Shown here: one piece after another, positions 1 through 5,764 of the stretch
Numbering within the stretch: the stretch's first letter is position 1
Layout of the letters: every line of letters begins with the position of its first letter
Program-made: the position numbers and the translations under genes
Assembly: GCA_937922175.1 (NCBI GenBank)
Contig: CAKZUU010000252.1
Coordinates: forward strand, 1 to 6,027
Length of the DNA stretch: 6,027 nt
Source: an uncultured Gemmataceae bacterium
Lineage (GTDB): Bacteria > Planctomycetota > Planctomycetia > Gemmatales > Gemmataceae
Direction: 5' to 3'
Notes under the pieces: model-generated
What the model was told of the DNA's origin: nothing
The model's input: only the letters and a program-made list of their open reading frames with translations
Database searches by the model: none

Positions 1-1
1 T

Positions 2-763
2 TGTGCGGCGGGTCGAGAGTGTCCGGGCCAGATCGTCGGCCGCATCAAGGCGTTTGCTCGCCGGGGGGCCATGGATATCGAGGGGTTGGGCGAAGAAACG
101 GTGCAGCAGTTGGTTGATGCCGAGTTGGTCACGTCCGTGACAGATCTTTACCGTTTGACGGAGGGCGAGCTTCTGAAATTGGAACGGATGGGGAAGAAGA
201 AAGCTCAGAAGCTGCTCGCCGCCATCGAATCGAGTAAGAGCCGCGGCTTGGCCCGTTTGCTGGCTGGCCTGAGCATCCCGGGTGTGGGCGAGACGATGGC
301 TGTTTCGTTGGCGCGGGCGTTTCCGAGCATCGACCAGATGCTCGCCGCCAGGCCCGAAGCGATCGCGGCGGTCGAGGGGATTGGTCCCATCCGTGCCCAG
401 CATGTCTACGACTTTTTCCATCGCCCCGAAGGTGAGCAATTGGTGCGCGAGCTCCGCGACTTGGGAGTCAAACTCACGGAAGAAGTTTCCCAGCCGCCGA
501 GCCGTTCCCCACTCGCGGGTAAAACGATTGTCGTGACGGGGACATTAAAGAGGTACACGCGGCCGCAAGTCGAGGCGTTGATCGAATCTCTCGGGGGAAA
601 GGCGACCGGCAGCGTGTCTTCGAAGACCGATTACGTCCTCGCGGGTGCCGAAGCGGGCAGCAAATTGGAAAAAGCCCGCCAACTTGGCGTTCCAGTCATC
701 GACGAGGAAGAGTTCGAACGGATGACCCGACAATCGGAACCGACGAAATCGCCCTCCGGTTGA
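2..763 (+). CDS. ligA: NAD+-dependent DNA ligase LigA, C-terminal part (5' truncated)
   Basis: This enzyme seals nicks in duplex DNA during replication and repair, using NAD+ as the adenylate donor. Only the last 253 residues are present; the adenylation and OB domains lie outside the window. The frame is open from base 2, before the first ATG at 71, which is internal. Residues 1 and 7 are the last two zinc-finger cysteines (C-x5-C), followed by the family hallmark GAMDIEGLG. Four helix-hairpin-helix motifs follow: IEGLGEETVQQLV (about 26-38), LERMGKKKAQKLL (60-72), IPGVGETMAVSLA (92-104) and VEGIGPIRAQHV (124-135). A BRCT domain spans about 170-241, with GKTIVVTGTL, the conserved LGG, SVSSKTDYVLAG and GSKLEKA. 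The C-terminus is complete and ends in a short polar tail. No terminator is evident after the stop. Recognition is secure, and all visible domains look intact and functional. Confidence 0.97.
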   Translation, partial: CAAGRECPGQIVGRIKAFARRGAMDIEGLGEETVQQLVDAELVTSVTDLYRLTEGELLKLERMGKKKAQKLLAAIESSKSRGLARLLAGLSIPGVGETMAVSLARAFPSIDQMLAARPEAIAAVEGIGPIRAQHVYDFFHRPEGEQLVRELRDLGVKLTEEVSQPPSRSPLAGKTIVVTGTLKRYTRPQVEALIESLGGKATGSVSSKTDYVLAGAEAGSKLEKARQLGVPVIDEEEFERMTRQSEPTKSPSG

Positions 764-1133
764 TGCCGGAAGAGTCTGGAATTCGTACCGGGTCCAACGA
801 TCAAACGAACCATTTTTCAAGCTCTCTCTTCGTGGGACCGTTGATTCGGGATGGGAGATGAGATGGGTTGACGTAAAATGTCAGATGCAAAAACAAGAGA
901 CGGCAAGTTCTTTTCCGTGGCAAAGCGAACCGAACCGACGTCCCCTGCCCGACCCGTGCCGGCGGTTGTGGAGTAACTGTGATCGCCGTTGAGGGCTGTT
1001 TGCGGGTGGTTTGCCGATCGTTCGAGTTGACAGCTTGGGGTGAAAGGAAAATCGAGTCGTGGGCGGCAATTTCTGTTGCGTCGATGCCAACGGATTGGGA
1101 CAATGAGGGTTAGCGATGGTGAGGTAGCCTGAT

Positions 1134-1168
1134 CCGCGGGAAGATGCGCGGACTTGAGAAGCCAAGTC
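1134..1168 (+). other. Two tandem small stem-loops in the leader of the 1185 gene
   Basis: The first stem pairs CCGCG (1134-1138) with CGCGG (1147-1151) around an 8-nt loop. The second pairs GACTTG (1151-1156) with CAAGTC (1163-1168) around a 6-nt loop. They share base 1151, so the full-length stems cannot both form completely. The second ends three bases before the ribosome-binding site and could affect translation. Stems of 5-6 bp are common by chance, so function is uncertain. Confidence 0.3.
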
Positions 1169-1171
1169 GAG

Positions 1172-1178
1172 AAGGGAG
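1172..1178 (+). promoter_or_regulatory. Ribosome-binding site for the 1185 gene
   Basis: AAGGGAG lies six bases before the ATG at 1185. This spacing, and the signal peptide that begins at that ATG, fix the start codon. An in-frame later start would lose the signal peptide. Confidence 0.75.
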
Positions 1179-1184
1179 CCATTC

Positions 1185-3464
1185 ATGCGGCGGGAAATTT
1201 GGTCGGCCGTGGCGCTGTTGGGCCTGACTGTCATGGCCGCCCAGGCGCAGTATCTGGTGATTCGTGTGTATGTGGGCGGAGAGATGGAAGGCTCTTCGCC
1301 AAGCACAGCGGGGGGCGGAGGCGGCGGCGAGTTTGCCGGCGGCGGGGAATTCGCGGGCGGCGGAGGTGCCGGTTTTGCTCCGGGGGCTGCCGGAGCCGGG
1401 GGCCGACCCGGTGCTGCGGGAGGCGGAGCCGGCTTCAACCCTGGTGCAGCTGGACTTGGGGGCCAGCGCGGCGGAGCCGGCTTCAACCCCGGGGCGGCGG
1501 GCTTGGGTGGGCCACGGGGTGGAGGTGGCTTTGGTCCGGGTGGCGAAGGCGGCGGCGGTGCGGGTTTTGCTCCGGGGGCCGCAGGTCTGGGCGGACCAGG
1601 TCGACCCGGGATGCCGAACATGCCGGGCATGGGTGGCCCGATGGGCGGCTACAACCGAGGCGGAATGCCGGGCCCCGGCATGATGATGGGCGGCGCGGCT
1701 CCCGGTGCCGCTGGTGGAGCCGGAGCGGGAGTGGGGGCCCCTGCCGGCGGAGTCGTCGTGAATGCCTACGAAAGCTACGTCATCATCGCAGTGGAATTGC
1801 TCGACAAAAGTCCCGTCAAAAACGACTCCCTGAACATGCAGCAGTACCGGCATAACTGGGGCAATACCGCGATCTTCAATGACAATACCAGCATCATTGT
1901 GAATGTGATCGATGAGAAATCGCCCCGGAGACAACTGCAAGAATTTCGCACCCGGCTGAACACCAAACCAGCCAAGGATCGCACGGCATTGGATTTCGTC
2001 ACCGTGGCCGAGTTCGCCCTGAAACACGGATTGGTCGCAGAGTGCATGGCGATTCTGGACGAAGTGATCAAAAACCCACCGGCAAACGTCGATGATCGCA
2101 CCCAAGAACGCTTGAATGTTTATAAGAAAGTCCGTGAAGCGATCGCCCAGCGTCCCGCTGGCACGACGCACGTCGCGGATTGGAAACGTCGACTGCCGAA
2201 CTACTCCAGCGCTGAGTCCAAAGCGGGACACTACGTCTTGTTTTACAACGACCAATCCAGCACGACTCCGCCCGAGGTGACTCGTCGATTGGAGATGTTG
2301 GAGAACAACTACAACGCCTTCTTCGTGTGGTTTGCCCTCCAGGGAGTCGCTCTCAAGGTACCGGACGAGAAACTCGTGGCCGTCATGGTGCCCGATCCCA
2401 CGACGTTTCGGTTGCAACGATTGGCACTGGGGTTGCCTTTGGGGGTCAGCGATGCCTTCCTCTCCACCCGCGACAACGTCGCCGTGTTCGCCAACCAACG
2501 CATGGACGAGGCGTACCAGATCTTCGCCAAGGTGATGCAGGACACGGTATGGAAGCAATTCCCGTCGCGTGAGGCGCTCTTGGCGGGGAAAGACGCCCCG
2601 CCAGAAATGCGGCGGAAACAAGGTTGGCGCGATGATTTCAGACGAGCGCAAACGTTGGCGTTGGTGGATAAGGCCCTGGAACACGAGGCCGAATGGGCAT
2701 CGGTGACTCACGAAGGGACCAAACAGTTGGCGATCTCCGCCGGCCTGTTCCCATCCAATCTGGTCGCGCCGCAGTGGATTACCTTCGGGTTTGCCAGTCT
2801 CTTCGACACGCCTAAGGGGCCATATGCCGGTGCCCAGGGTGCCGGCAAAACGGCAATGTGGCCTGTGTATGGAGCACCGAACTGGGCCTACTTACGCCCC
2901 TTCCGCATTTGGGCCGCCTCGAAAGATCCGATCACCAAGTTGGACGAGCCTACCGTGGCCCTGAAGCGCACAGTGACGGATTACTATTTCTTGGCTGCTT
3001 ACAAGCCGGTCGACGAAGAAATTGACCTCAACGCCACCGAATCCGAGCGGTTGAGGCGAGAGAAAGAGATTCAGAGGGCGAAGGAGGAGTTGCTGCGAGC
3101 ACGTTGTCAAGCGTGGGCGCTCACCTACTACTTAGCCCAGCATCGGATGGCTGAGTTGATGGACTACTTCAAAGCCCTTGCCCAACTGCCTCGAGATGTG
3201 GAATTGGATGAAGAGAAAATGTGGTTGACCTTCGCCCAGGCATTCAAGTTGACGACGCCTGACGGGACGAAGACGGACGAGGGGAAGCTGGCCACCCTCG
3301 CTGCCGACTGGTTCCGCCGAATCGAAGGCGAAGTCCAGTACTCAGACCATCCTCTGCCGGAGAGGCAGCGGCCTCAAGCGGGGGGCGCACCCAATCGGGG
3401 CGGGCCAGGGCAAGGTCCCGCTGGCGGTCCCGGCGGTGGCGACGGCGGCGGACCGAGCGGCTGA
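1185..3464 (+). CDS. Secreted Gly-rich protein with DUF1570-like region, probable pseudo-peptidase
   Basis: The product has 759 residues. Residues 1-21 form a Sec signal peptide (RR, hydrophobic core, cleavage after AQA-21), so it acts outside the cytoplasm. Residues 41-190 are glycine-rich, with degenerate repeats (61-140) and then a Gly/Met/Pro stretch. Residues 190-330 are globular and helical; DFVTVAEFALKHGLVAECMAILDEV (270-294, quoted in part: AEFALKHGL) recalls the helical region of other planctomycete DUF1570 proteins. Residues 349-580 resemble DUF1570, a gluzincin-like metallopeptidase fold. In that fold one expects HExxH and, later, W-x-x-E-G-x-A. Here they read H509-E-G-T-K513 and W531-I-T-F534-G-F-A, so the third metal ligand and the second-motif glutamate are missing. 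Catalysis is therefore doubtful and a binding or structural role is more likely. Residues 610-660 are charged and helical, and the tail (731-759) is again Gly-rich. The gene stands alone, with its own leader and terminator. The DUF1570 assignment is from recalled motifs and is moderate; secretion and the coding call are firm. Confidence 0.85.
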   Translation: MRREIWSAVALLGLTVMAAQAQYLVIRVYVGGEMEGSSPSTAGGGGGGEFAGGGEFAGGGGAGFAPGAAGAGGRPGAAGGGAGFNPGAAGLGGQRGGAGFNPGAAGLGGPRGGGGFGPGGEGGGGAGFAPGAAGLGGPGRPGMPNMPGMGGPMGGYNRGGMPGPGMMMGGAAPGAAGGAGAGVGAPAGGVVVNAYESYVIIAVELLDKSPVKNDSLNMQQYRHNWGNTAIFNDNTSIIVNVIDEKSPRRQLQEFRTRLNTKPAKDRTALDFVTVAEFALKHGLVAECMAILDEVIKNPPANVDDRTQERLNVYKKVREAIAQRPAGTTHVADWKRRLPNYSSAESKAGHYVLFYNDQSSTTPPEVTRRLEMLENNYNAFFVWFALQGVALKVPDEKLVAVMVPDPTTFRLQRLALGLPLGVSDAFLSTRDNVAVFANQRMDEAYQIFAKVMQDTVWKQFPSREALLAGKDAPPEMRRKQGWRDDFRRAQTLALVDKALEHEAEWASVTHEGTKQLAISAGLFPSNLVAPQWITFGFASLFDTPKGPYAGAQGAGKTAMWPVYGAPNWAYLRPFRIWAASKDPITKLDEPTVALKRTVTDYYFLAAYKPVDEEIDLNATESERLRREKEIQRAKEELLRARCQAWALTYYLAQHRMAELMDYFKALAQLPRDVELDEEKMWLTFAQAFKLTTPDGTKTDEGKLATLAADWFRRIEGEVQYSDHPLPERQRPQAGGAPNRGGPGQGPAGGPGGGDGGGPSG
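1365..1604 (+). repeat. Gly-rich in-frame tandem repeats, unit about 48 nt (16 residues)
   Basis: Five units encode variants of GAGFxPGAAGxGGxRG at residues 61-76, 81-96, 97-112, 113-124 (short and degenerate, GGGFGPGGEGGG) and 125-140. The two central units (1425-1472 and 1473-1520) are adjacent, differ by one residue and share long stretches of DNA identity. The pattern suggests expansion by slippage or unequal recombination. At protein level it predicts a flexible or extended spacer between the signal peptide and the folded part. It lacks the strict G-x-y periodicity of collagen. Confidence 0.8.
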
Positions 3465-3494
3465 TCCCCAGGCCCGTGCGATGATACCAACCCG

Positions 3495-3530
3495 ACTCCG
3501 TGCTCGTCTTGGGCACGGAGTTTTTTCTTT
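3495..3530 (+). terminator. Rho-independent terminator of the 1185-3464 gene
   Basis: ACTCCGTGC (3495-3503) pairs perfectly with GCACGGAGT (3513-3521) around a 9-nt loop, and the stem runs into TTTTTTCTTT. It begins 31 bases after the stop codon. The other strand has no T-run after the hairpin, so it should terminate plus-strand transcription only. Confidence 0.93.
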
Positions 3531-3545
3531 CGCTCGCGGCGAAAA

Positions 3546-3992
3546 TCAACGTTGACCCGGGGGCAACAAATCGGGTAAACGTGGACCTCCAAACAAACGC
3601 GTCATGTCCAACGGTCGGGGAGCCGGCAGAGGCTCCACGTCGGGATCGGGACGAATCGGTGTCGGAAACGGCAACGGTTCGACCTCCGGTTCGGAACTCC
3701 CGCGGGGTCCTTCCGGACGGCTCTCCAGAGGTGAGTACCCCGCTGTCGGCCAGCGAGTCCAGAGCGTGGGATAGTAGCCAAAAGGCACGCCGAGATGATA
3801 GCTAGGCGGCTTGTAATTCGATTGGCGGTAAACGCGGTACGCCGCATCACCGCACGCTCCGCAGCCACCTCCGTCACATAAGCCGCTGGGCCGAGGCGGT
3901 CCGTTCCACGAGCCATCGCAACACGCGGTCACTGTCCAGAACAAGACGCTCGCCATGACCGCGACGCATCGTCGAAACGCTAGGGCATCCAT
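3546..3992 (-). CDS. Small Cys- and Pro-rich exported protein, putative lipoprotein
   Basis: This 148-residue protein has no function I recognise. Residues 1-23 look like an export signal (MDALAFRR, then a hydrophobic core). V21-T-A-C24 fits a permissive lipobox, so C24 may be lipidated; cleavage by ordinary signal peptidase is the alternative. The mature N-terminus is cysteine-rich: C24, C25, C39, C44, C47, the last three as C-x4-C-x2-C. Residues 71-82 read FGYYPTLWTRWP, an aromatic motif I associate with small planctomycete envelope proteins. The C-terminal half is Pro/Glu-rich, with a near-duplicate (EVEPLPFPTPIRP then DVEPLPAPRP), and is probably extended. The start is supported by GAGGA six bases upstream. 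It is the last gene of the probable minus-strand operon, 64 nt after the preceding stop. Coding status is well supported by the signal, motif and ribosome site. Confidence 0.8.
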   Translation of the reverse strand: MDALAFRRCVAVMASVLFWTVTACCDGSWNGPPRPSGLCDGGGCGACGDAAYRVYRQSNYKPPSYHLGVPFGYYPTLWTRWPTAGYSPLESRPEGPRGSSEPEVEPLPFPTPIRPDPDVEPLPAPRPLDMTRLFGGPRLPDLLPPGQR

Positions 3993-3998
3993 CCCTGT

Positions 3999-4003
3999 TC
4001 CTC
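3999..4003 (-). promoter_or_regulatory. Ribosome-binding site for the 3992 gene
   Basis: Read on the minus strand this is GAGGA, six bases before the ATG at 3992. It supports that start over the internal ATG at codon 13, which would remove most of the signal sequence. Confidence 0.7.
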
Positions 4004-4017
4004 AAAAATCCGTTTTC

Positions 4018-4029
4018 GACTCCGGAGTC
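4018..4029. repeat. 12-bp perfect palindrome between the second and third operon genes
   Basis: GACTCCGGAGTC is a perfect dyad inside the 64-nt gap before the 3992 gene. It has no loop and no T-run after it, so it is not a terminator. It could be a protein-binding site or chance. Confidence 0.4.
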
Positions 4030-4056
4030 ATGGGCGACCAGGTCCTTCGAGGCGAG

Positions 4057-4569
4057 TCAACGAATTCGCCCAGTCACCCGCCCTGCACCCAGGGGCGGCA
4101 TCCCCGGTGTCGCAATGCCTCGCCCCATCATGCTGCCTCCCAGCCCCCCCGGTTGCCCCGCGGGCATTCCCATCGAGCCGCCCATCCGACCGCCCATCCC
4201 CCCCAGCCCTCGTTGCGTCGGCACAGCGGGATTGTTGAAGTAGTAATGTGACAGGTTGTCGAACGTCGCTGGATGGCCCGTGCCTCGACGCAATTCGGGA
4301 TCGGTGAGGTCCTCCGGTGCACCGATGCCGGGAGCGCCCGTGCTGCCCGATAGGAAAGTCTGAAACTGCTGCTGCGGCCGCACGATGCCAAAATAGTTGA
4401 TCGCGGGATTTCCTCGCCCCATGAGATTCAAATAAGGGCTGGTCGTGGGGCGTGATATACCTCCGGGCGGTCCGCCCCAGGTTGCGGGTCCGCTTGGAGA
4501 AACCTGGGCAACGACCACCTCTGTCAGGATGAGCCCCACCGTTGCCACCGCGATCCATGTTCTCGACAT
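4057..4569 (-). CDS. Small secreted protein of the planctomycete SPYLNL type
   Basis: This 170-residue protein has no known function that I can name. Residues 1-21 form a Sec signal peptide, with cleavage predicted after VVA-21. The mature part contains SPYLNL (44-49), NYFGIVRPQQQF (58-69) and GHPATFDNLSHYYFNNP (99-115, ending approximate). I recall this motif order from small exported planctomycete proteins. The C-terminal quarter (121-151) is Gly/Met-rich (MGGRMGGSMGM), like the Gly/Met stretch of the 1185 gene product. A GTG directly precedes the ATG (4570-4572) and could add one residue. The ATG is preferred because a G-run lies seven bases before it. The gene sits 62 nt after the export lipoprotein stop and 64 nt before the next start, so cotranscription is likely. 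The coding call is firm; a structural or accessory role in the envelope is inferred from context. Confidence 0.82.
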   Translation of the reverse strand: MSRTWIAVATVGLILTEVVVAQVSPSGPATWGGPPGGISRPTTSPYLNLMGRGNPAINYFGIVRPQQQFQTFLSGSTGAPGIGAPEDLTDPELRRGTGHPATFDNLSHYYFNNPAVPTQRGLGGMGGRMGGSMGMPAGQPGGLGGSMMGRGIATPGMPPLGAGRVTGRIR

Positions 4570-4576
4570 CACCCCG

Positions 4577-4583
4577 CCCCCCC
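4577..4583 (-). promoter_or_regulatory. G-run ribosome-binding site for the 4569 gene
   Basis: The minus strand reads seven Gs, seven bases before the ATG at 4569. A G-run can pair with the CCUCC anti-Shine-Dalgarno core through a central G-U wobble. It favours the ATG over the adjacent upstream GTG. Confidence 0.5.
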
Positions 4584-4590
4584 GTTTGCG

Positions 4591-4604
4591 GAACGATATC
4601 GTTC
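4591..4604. repeat. 14-bp perfect palindrome between the first and second operon genes
   Basis: GAACGATATCGTTC is a perfect dyad in the 62-nt gap, just upstream of the 4569 gene's ribosome site. A perfect 14-mer palindrome is expected roughly once per 16 kb by chance. Its place in a short intergenic gap is suggestive but not proof of an operator. Confidence 0.45.
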
Positions 4605-4631
4605 AATCGCTGCCACCTTCGATCCGATCGG

Positions 4632-5753
4632 TCACCGGCCTCCGAACACATTTTGCCCTTGCAACACCTGTACCGTCGTGCCGCCGAGCAGGGTGACGCC
4701 GAAGATCCGCTCGACCGGTTCAAGGACACGGGACAACCAAGTGGTCGCGGTAACCATCGGCTGAGCCATGACGTAGACCCGGTCGCCGGGTAACAGTTGA
4801 AAATTGGTCCACGTGTTTCCGCCTCGAACCACCGCGTTCCAGTCGACGGGAAGAATCTGATCGGGCAGGCCGGACTGTGGTGGAGCCGGTCGCGCGACCC
4901 AGATTCTCCGTTTTGAAGCGGCCCAGGGCAAGCCATTAATCATCGACAGGGCGTCCAAGACCGTTTCGTTGCCTGTGGCAGGAAAGCGAAAAACCCCCTC
5001 GCCGAAGCCCGCGTAATCGGTGATGACATAGTAGTGCTTGCTGTTGTAAGCATACACGCTGATGGACACTTCGGGTCGCACCAGGCTCTCCGCGAGGTGC
5101 GTCTCGATGGCCGTTTTAGCTTCATCCAAGCTCATCCCGGCAACATACACACTACCGTATTTCCCCAGGCGCACCGTCCCATCGGGGTTGATCATGTGCT
5201 CGCCGCGAATCTGCTGGATTCCACCGATTTGGGCCAAGGCAACCGTCACGCGAGGTTTGGGCACCAGAGTCGCGAGGTGCTTACGAACCGCCTCTTCCGC
5301 TTCCTCGACGGTCATGTCGGCGACCTGGACAGAACCATAGTTCAGCCCCAGGTTGACTCGTCCTTCAGGCCCCACCGGGTAAACCCCCGCGATCGGCTCT
5401 TCGCGCAGTGCTTGCGGGGTGTGGATCATCAGGGAATCAAGCGGCTGAATGCGATACGGCCCCTTGGGAATCGCGCGAATGACATCGATCAAAAGAATGT
5501 CCGGCGCCTCGAGAACGTATTCGGGGTGGGTGACTTTTTCCTTTTCCGTGGGCAGACCGTGATGCACTCGCGATGGTGGCGGGGGGCACGATTTGTCTCG
5601 ACACACTCCCGGGACGCACTTCGGACCAAGGCGGGAGTTCATCGGCGTCGGCGAAGACTGCAAAAGCGGTCGGCCGGCGTAGGGACCCAAACACCCTGAT
5701 GCCGTAAAGCACAGCCCGAGGAAGAATCCGACCCCCACCATCTTCCGGTGCAT
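4632..5753 (-). CDS. Polysaccharide biosynthesis/export (Wza-like) outer-membrane lipoprotein
   Basis: This 373-residue protein belongs to the Poly_export/SLBB superfamily, whose members form periplasm-spanning, outer-membrane channels for exopolysaccharide. Residues 1-20 are a lipoprotein signal ending in the lipobox A18-S-G-C21. A Cys/Pro-rich linker follows (C46, C51, C56 at even C-x4-C spacing). The Poly_export region begins at YRIQPLDSLMI (100-110). Two homologous repeats follow: YPVGPEGRVNLGLNYGSVQV plus helix (125-175) and MINPDGTVRLGKYGSVYV plus helix (187-235). An SLBB-type segment comes next (242-287, YYVITDYAGFGEGVFRFPAT), and LLPGDRVYV (320-328) is the usual closing strand. The C-terminus (about 337-365) includes a hydrophobic, possibly amphipathic helix, as in Wza-type membrane anchors. 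The frame extends to a TTG at 5819, but the ATG at 5753 is chosen because it has a ribosome site and starts exactly at the signal. No glycosyltransferase, Wzc kinase or flippase is visible nearby, so the polymer is unknown. Confidence 0.92.
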   Translation of the reverse strand: MHRKMVGVGFFLGLCFTASGCLGPYAGRPLLQSSPTPMNSRLGPKCVPGVCRDKSCPPPPSRVHHGLPTEKEKVTHPEYVLEAPDILLIDVIRAIPKGPYRIQPLDSLMIHTPQALREEPIAGVYPVGPEGRVNLGLNYGSVQVADMTVEEAEEAVRKHLATLVPKPRVTVALAQIGGIQQIRGEHMINPDGTVRLGKYGSVYVAGMSLDEAKTAIETHLAESLVRPEVSISVYAYNSKHYYVITDYAGFGEGVFRFPATGNETVLDALSMINGLPWAASKRRIWVARPAPPQSGLPDQILPVDWNAVVRGGNTWTNFQLLPGDRVYVMAQPMVTATTWLSRVLEPVERIFGVTLLGGTTVQVLQGQNVFGGR

Positions 5754-5759
5754 GAATAT

Positions 5760-5764
5760 CCCCC
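5760..5764 (-). promoter_or_regulatory. Ribosome-binding site that fixes the 5753 start
   Basis: The minus strand reads GGGGG, six bases before the ATG at 5753. The upstream TTG at 5819 would add 22 polar residues before the lipoprotein signal and is rejected. The ATG at 5741 has GGAAG abutting it with no spacer. Confidence 0.65.

Larger units (their letters stand above)
764..1184. other. Intergenic region, 421 nt, no convincing gene
   Basis: This gap separates ligA from the downstream secreted-protein gene. No plus-strand frame has a ribosome site and coding character, and the minus-strand open frames here continue as antisense shadows of the next gene. Its length suggests the downstream gene has its own promoter. 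A perfect TTGACA lies at 1027-1032, but the bases 17-18 nt later match a -10 box poorly, so no promoter is called. A 9-codon ATG frame (1103-1132) precedes two small hairpins just before the next gene. No rho-independent terminator for ligA was found. Confidence 0.7.

Noticed and set aside
764..860. Intrinsic terminator for ligA
   Set aside because: The only dyads after the stop (CCGG pairs) are very short and have no T-run following.
1027..1055. Sigma-70-type promoter starting with a perfect TTGACA
   Set aside because: The bases at the -10 position match TATAAT poorly at both 17 and 18 bp spacing, so the -35 match alone is not enough.
1365..1604. CRISPR array or collagen domain
   Set aside because: Units are coding, adjacent and without unique spacers, so not CRISPR; glycine does not fall at every third residue, so not collagen.
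881..1630. Minus-strand frame encoding a long Pro/Ala-rich protein
   Set aside because: The Pro/Ala composition is the reverse-complement image of the Gly-rich repeats; it has no signal sequence or ribosome site.
1110..2711. Minus-strand open frame of 533 codons opposite the DUF1570-like gene
   Set aside because: It lies entirely antisense to a gene with signal peptide, ribosome site and terminator. Its translation is rich in His, Arg and Ser with no domain, as expected for a GC-rich shadow frame.
4028..4936. Minus-strand frame of about 302 codons overlapping two operon genes
   Set aside because: It is out of frame with the SPYLNL gene and the export lipoprotein, both of which have export signals and conserved motifs.
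5034..5699. Plus-strand frame of 221 codons opposite the export lipoprotein
   Set aside because: Antisense shadow; the minus strand carries clear Poly_export/SLBB features across the same bases.
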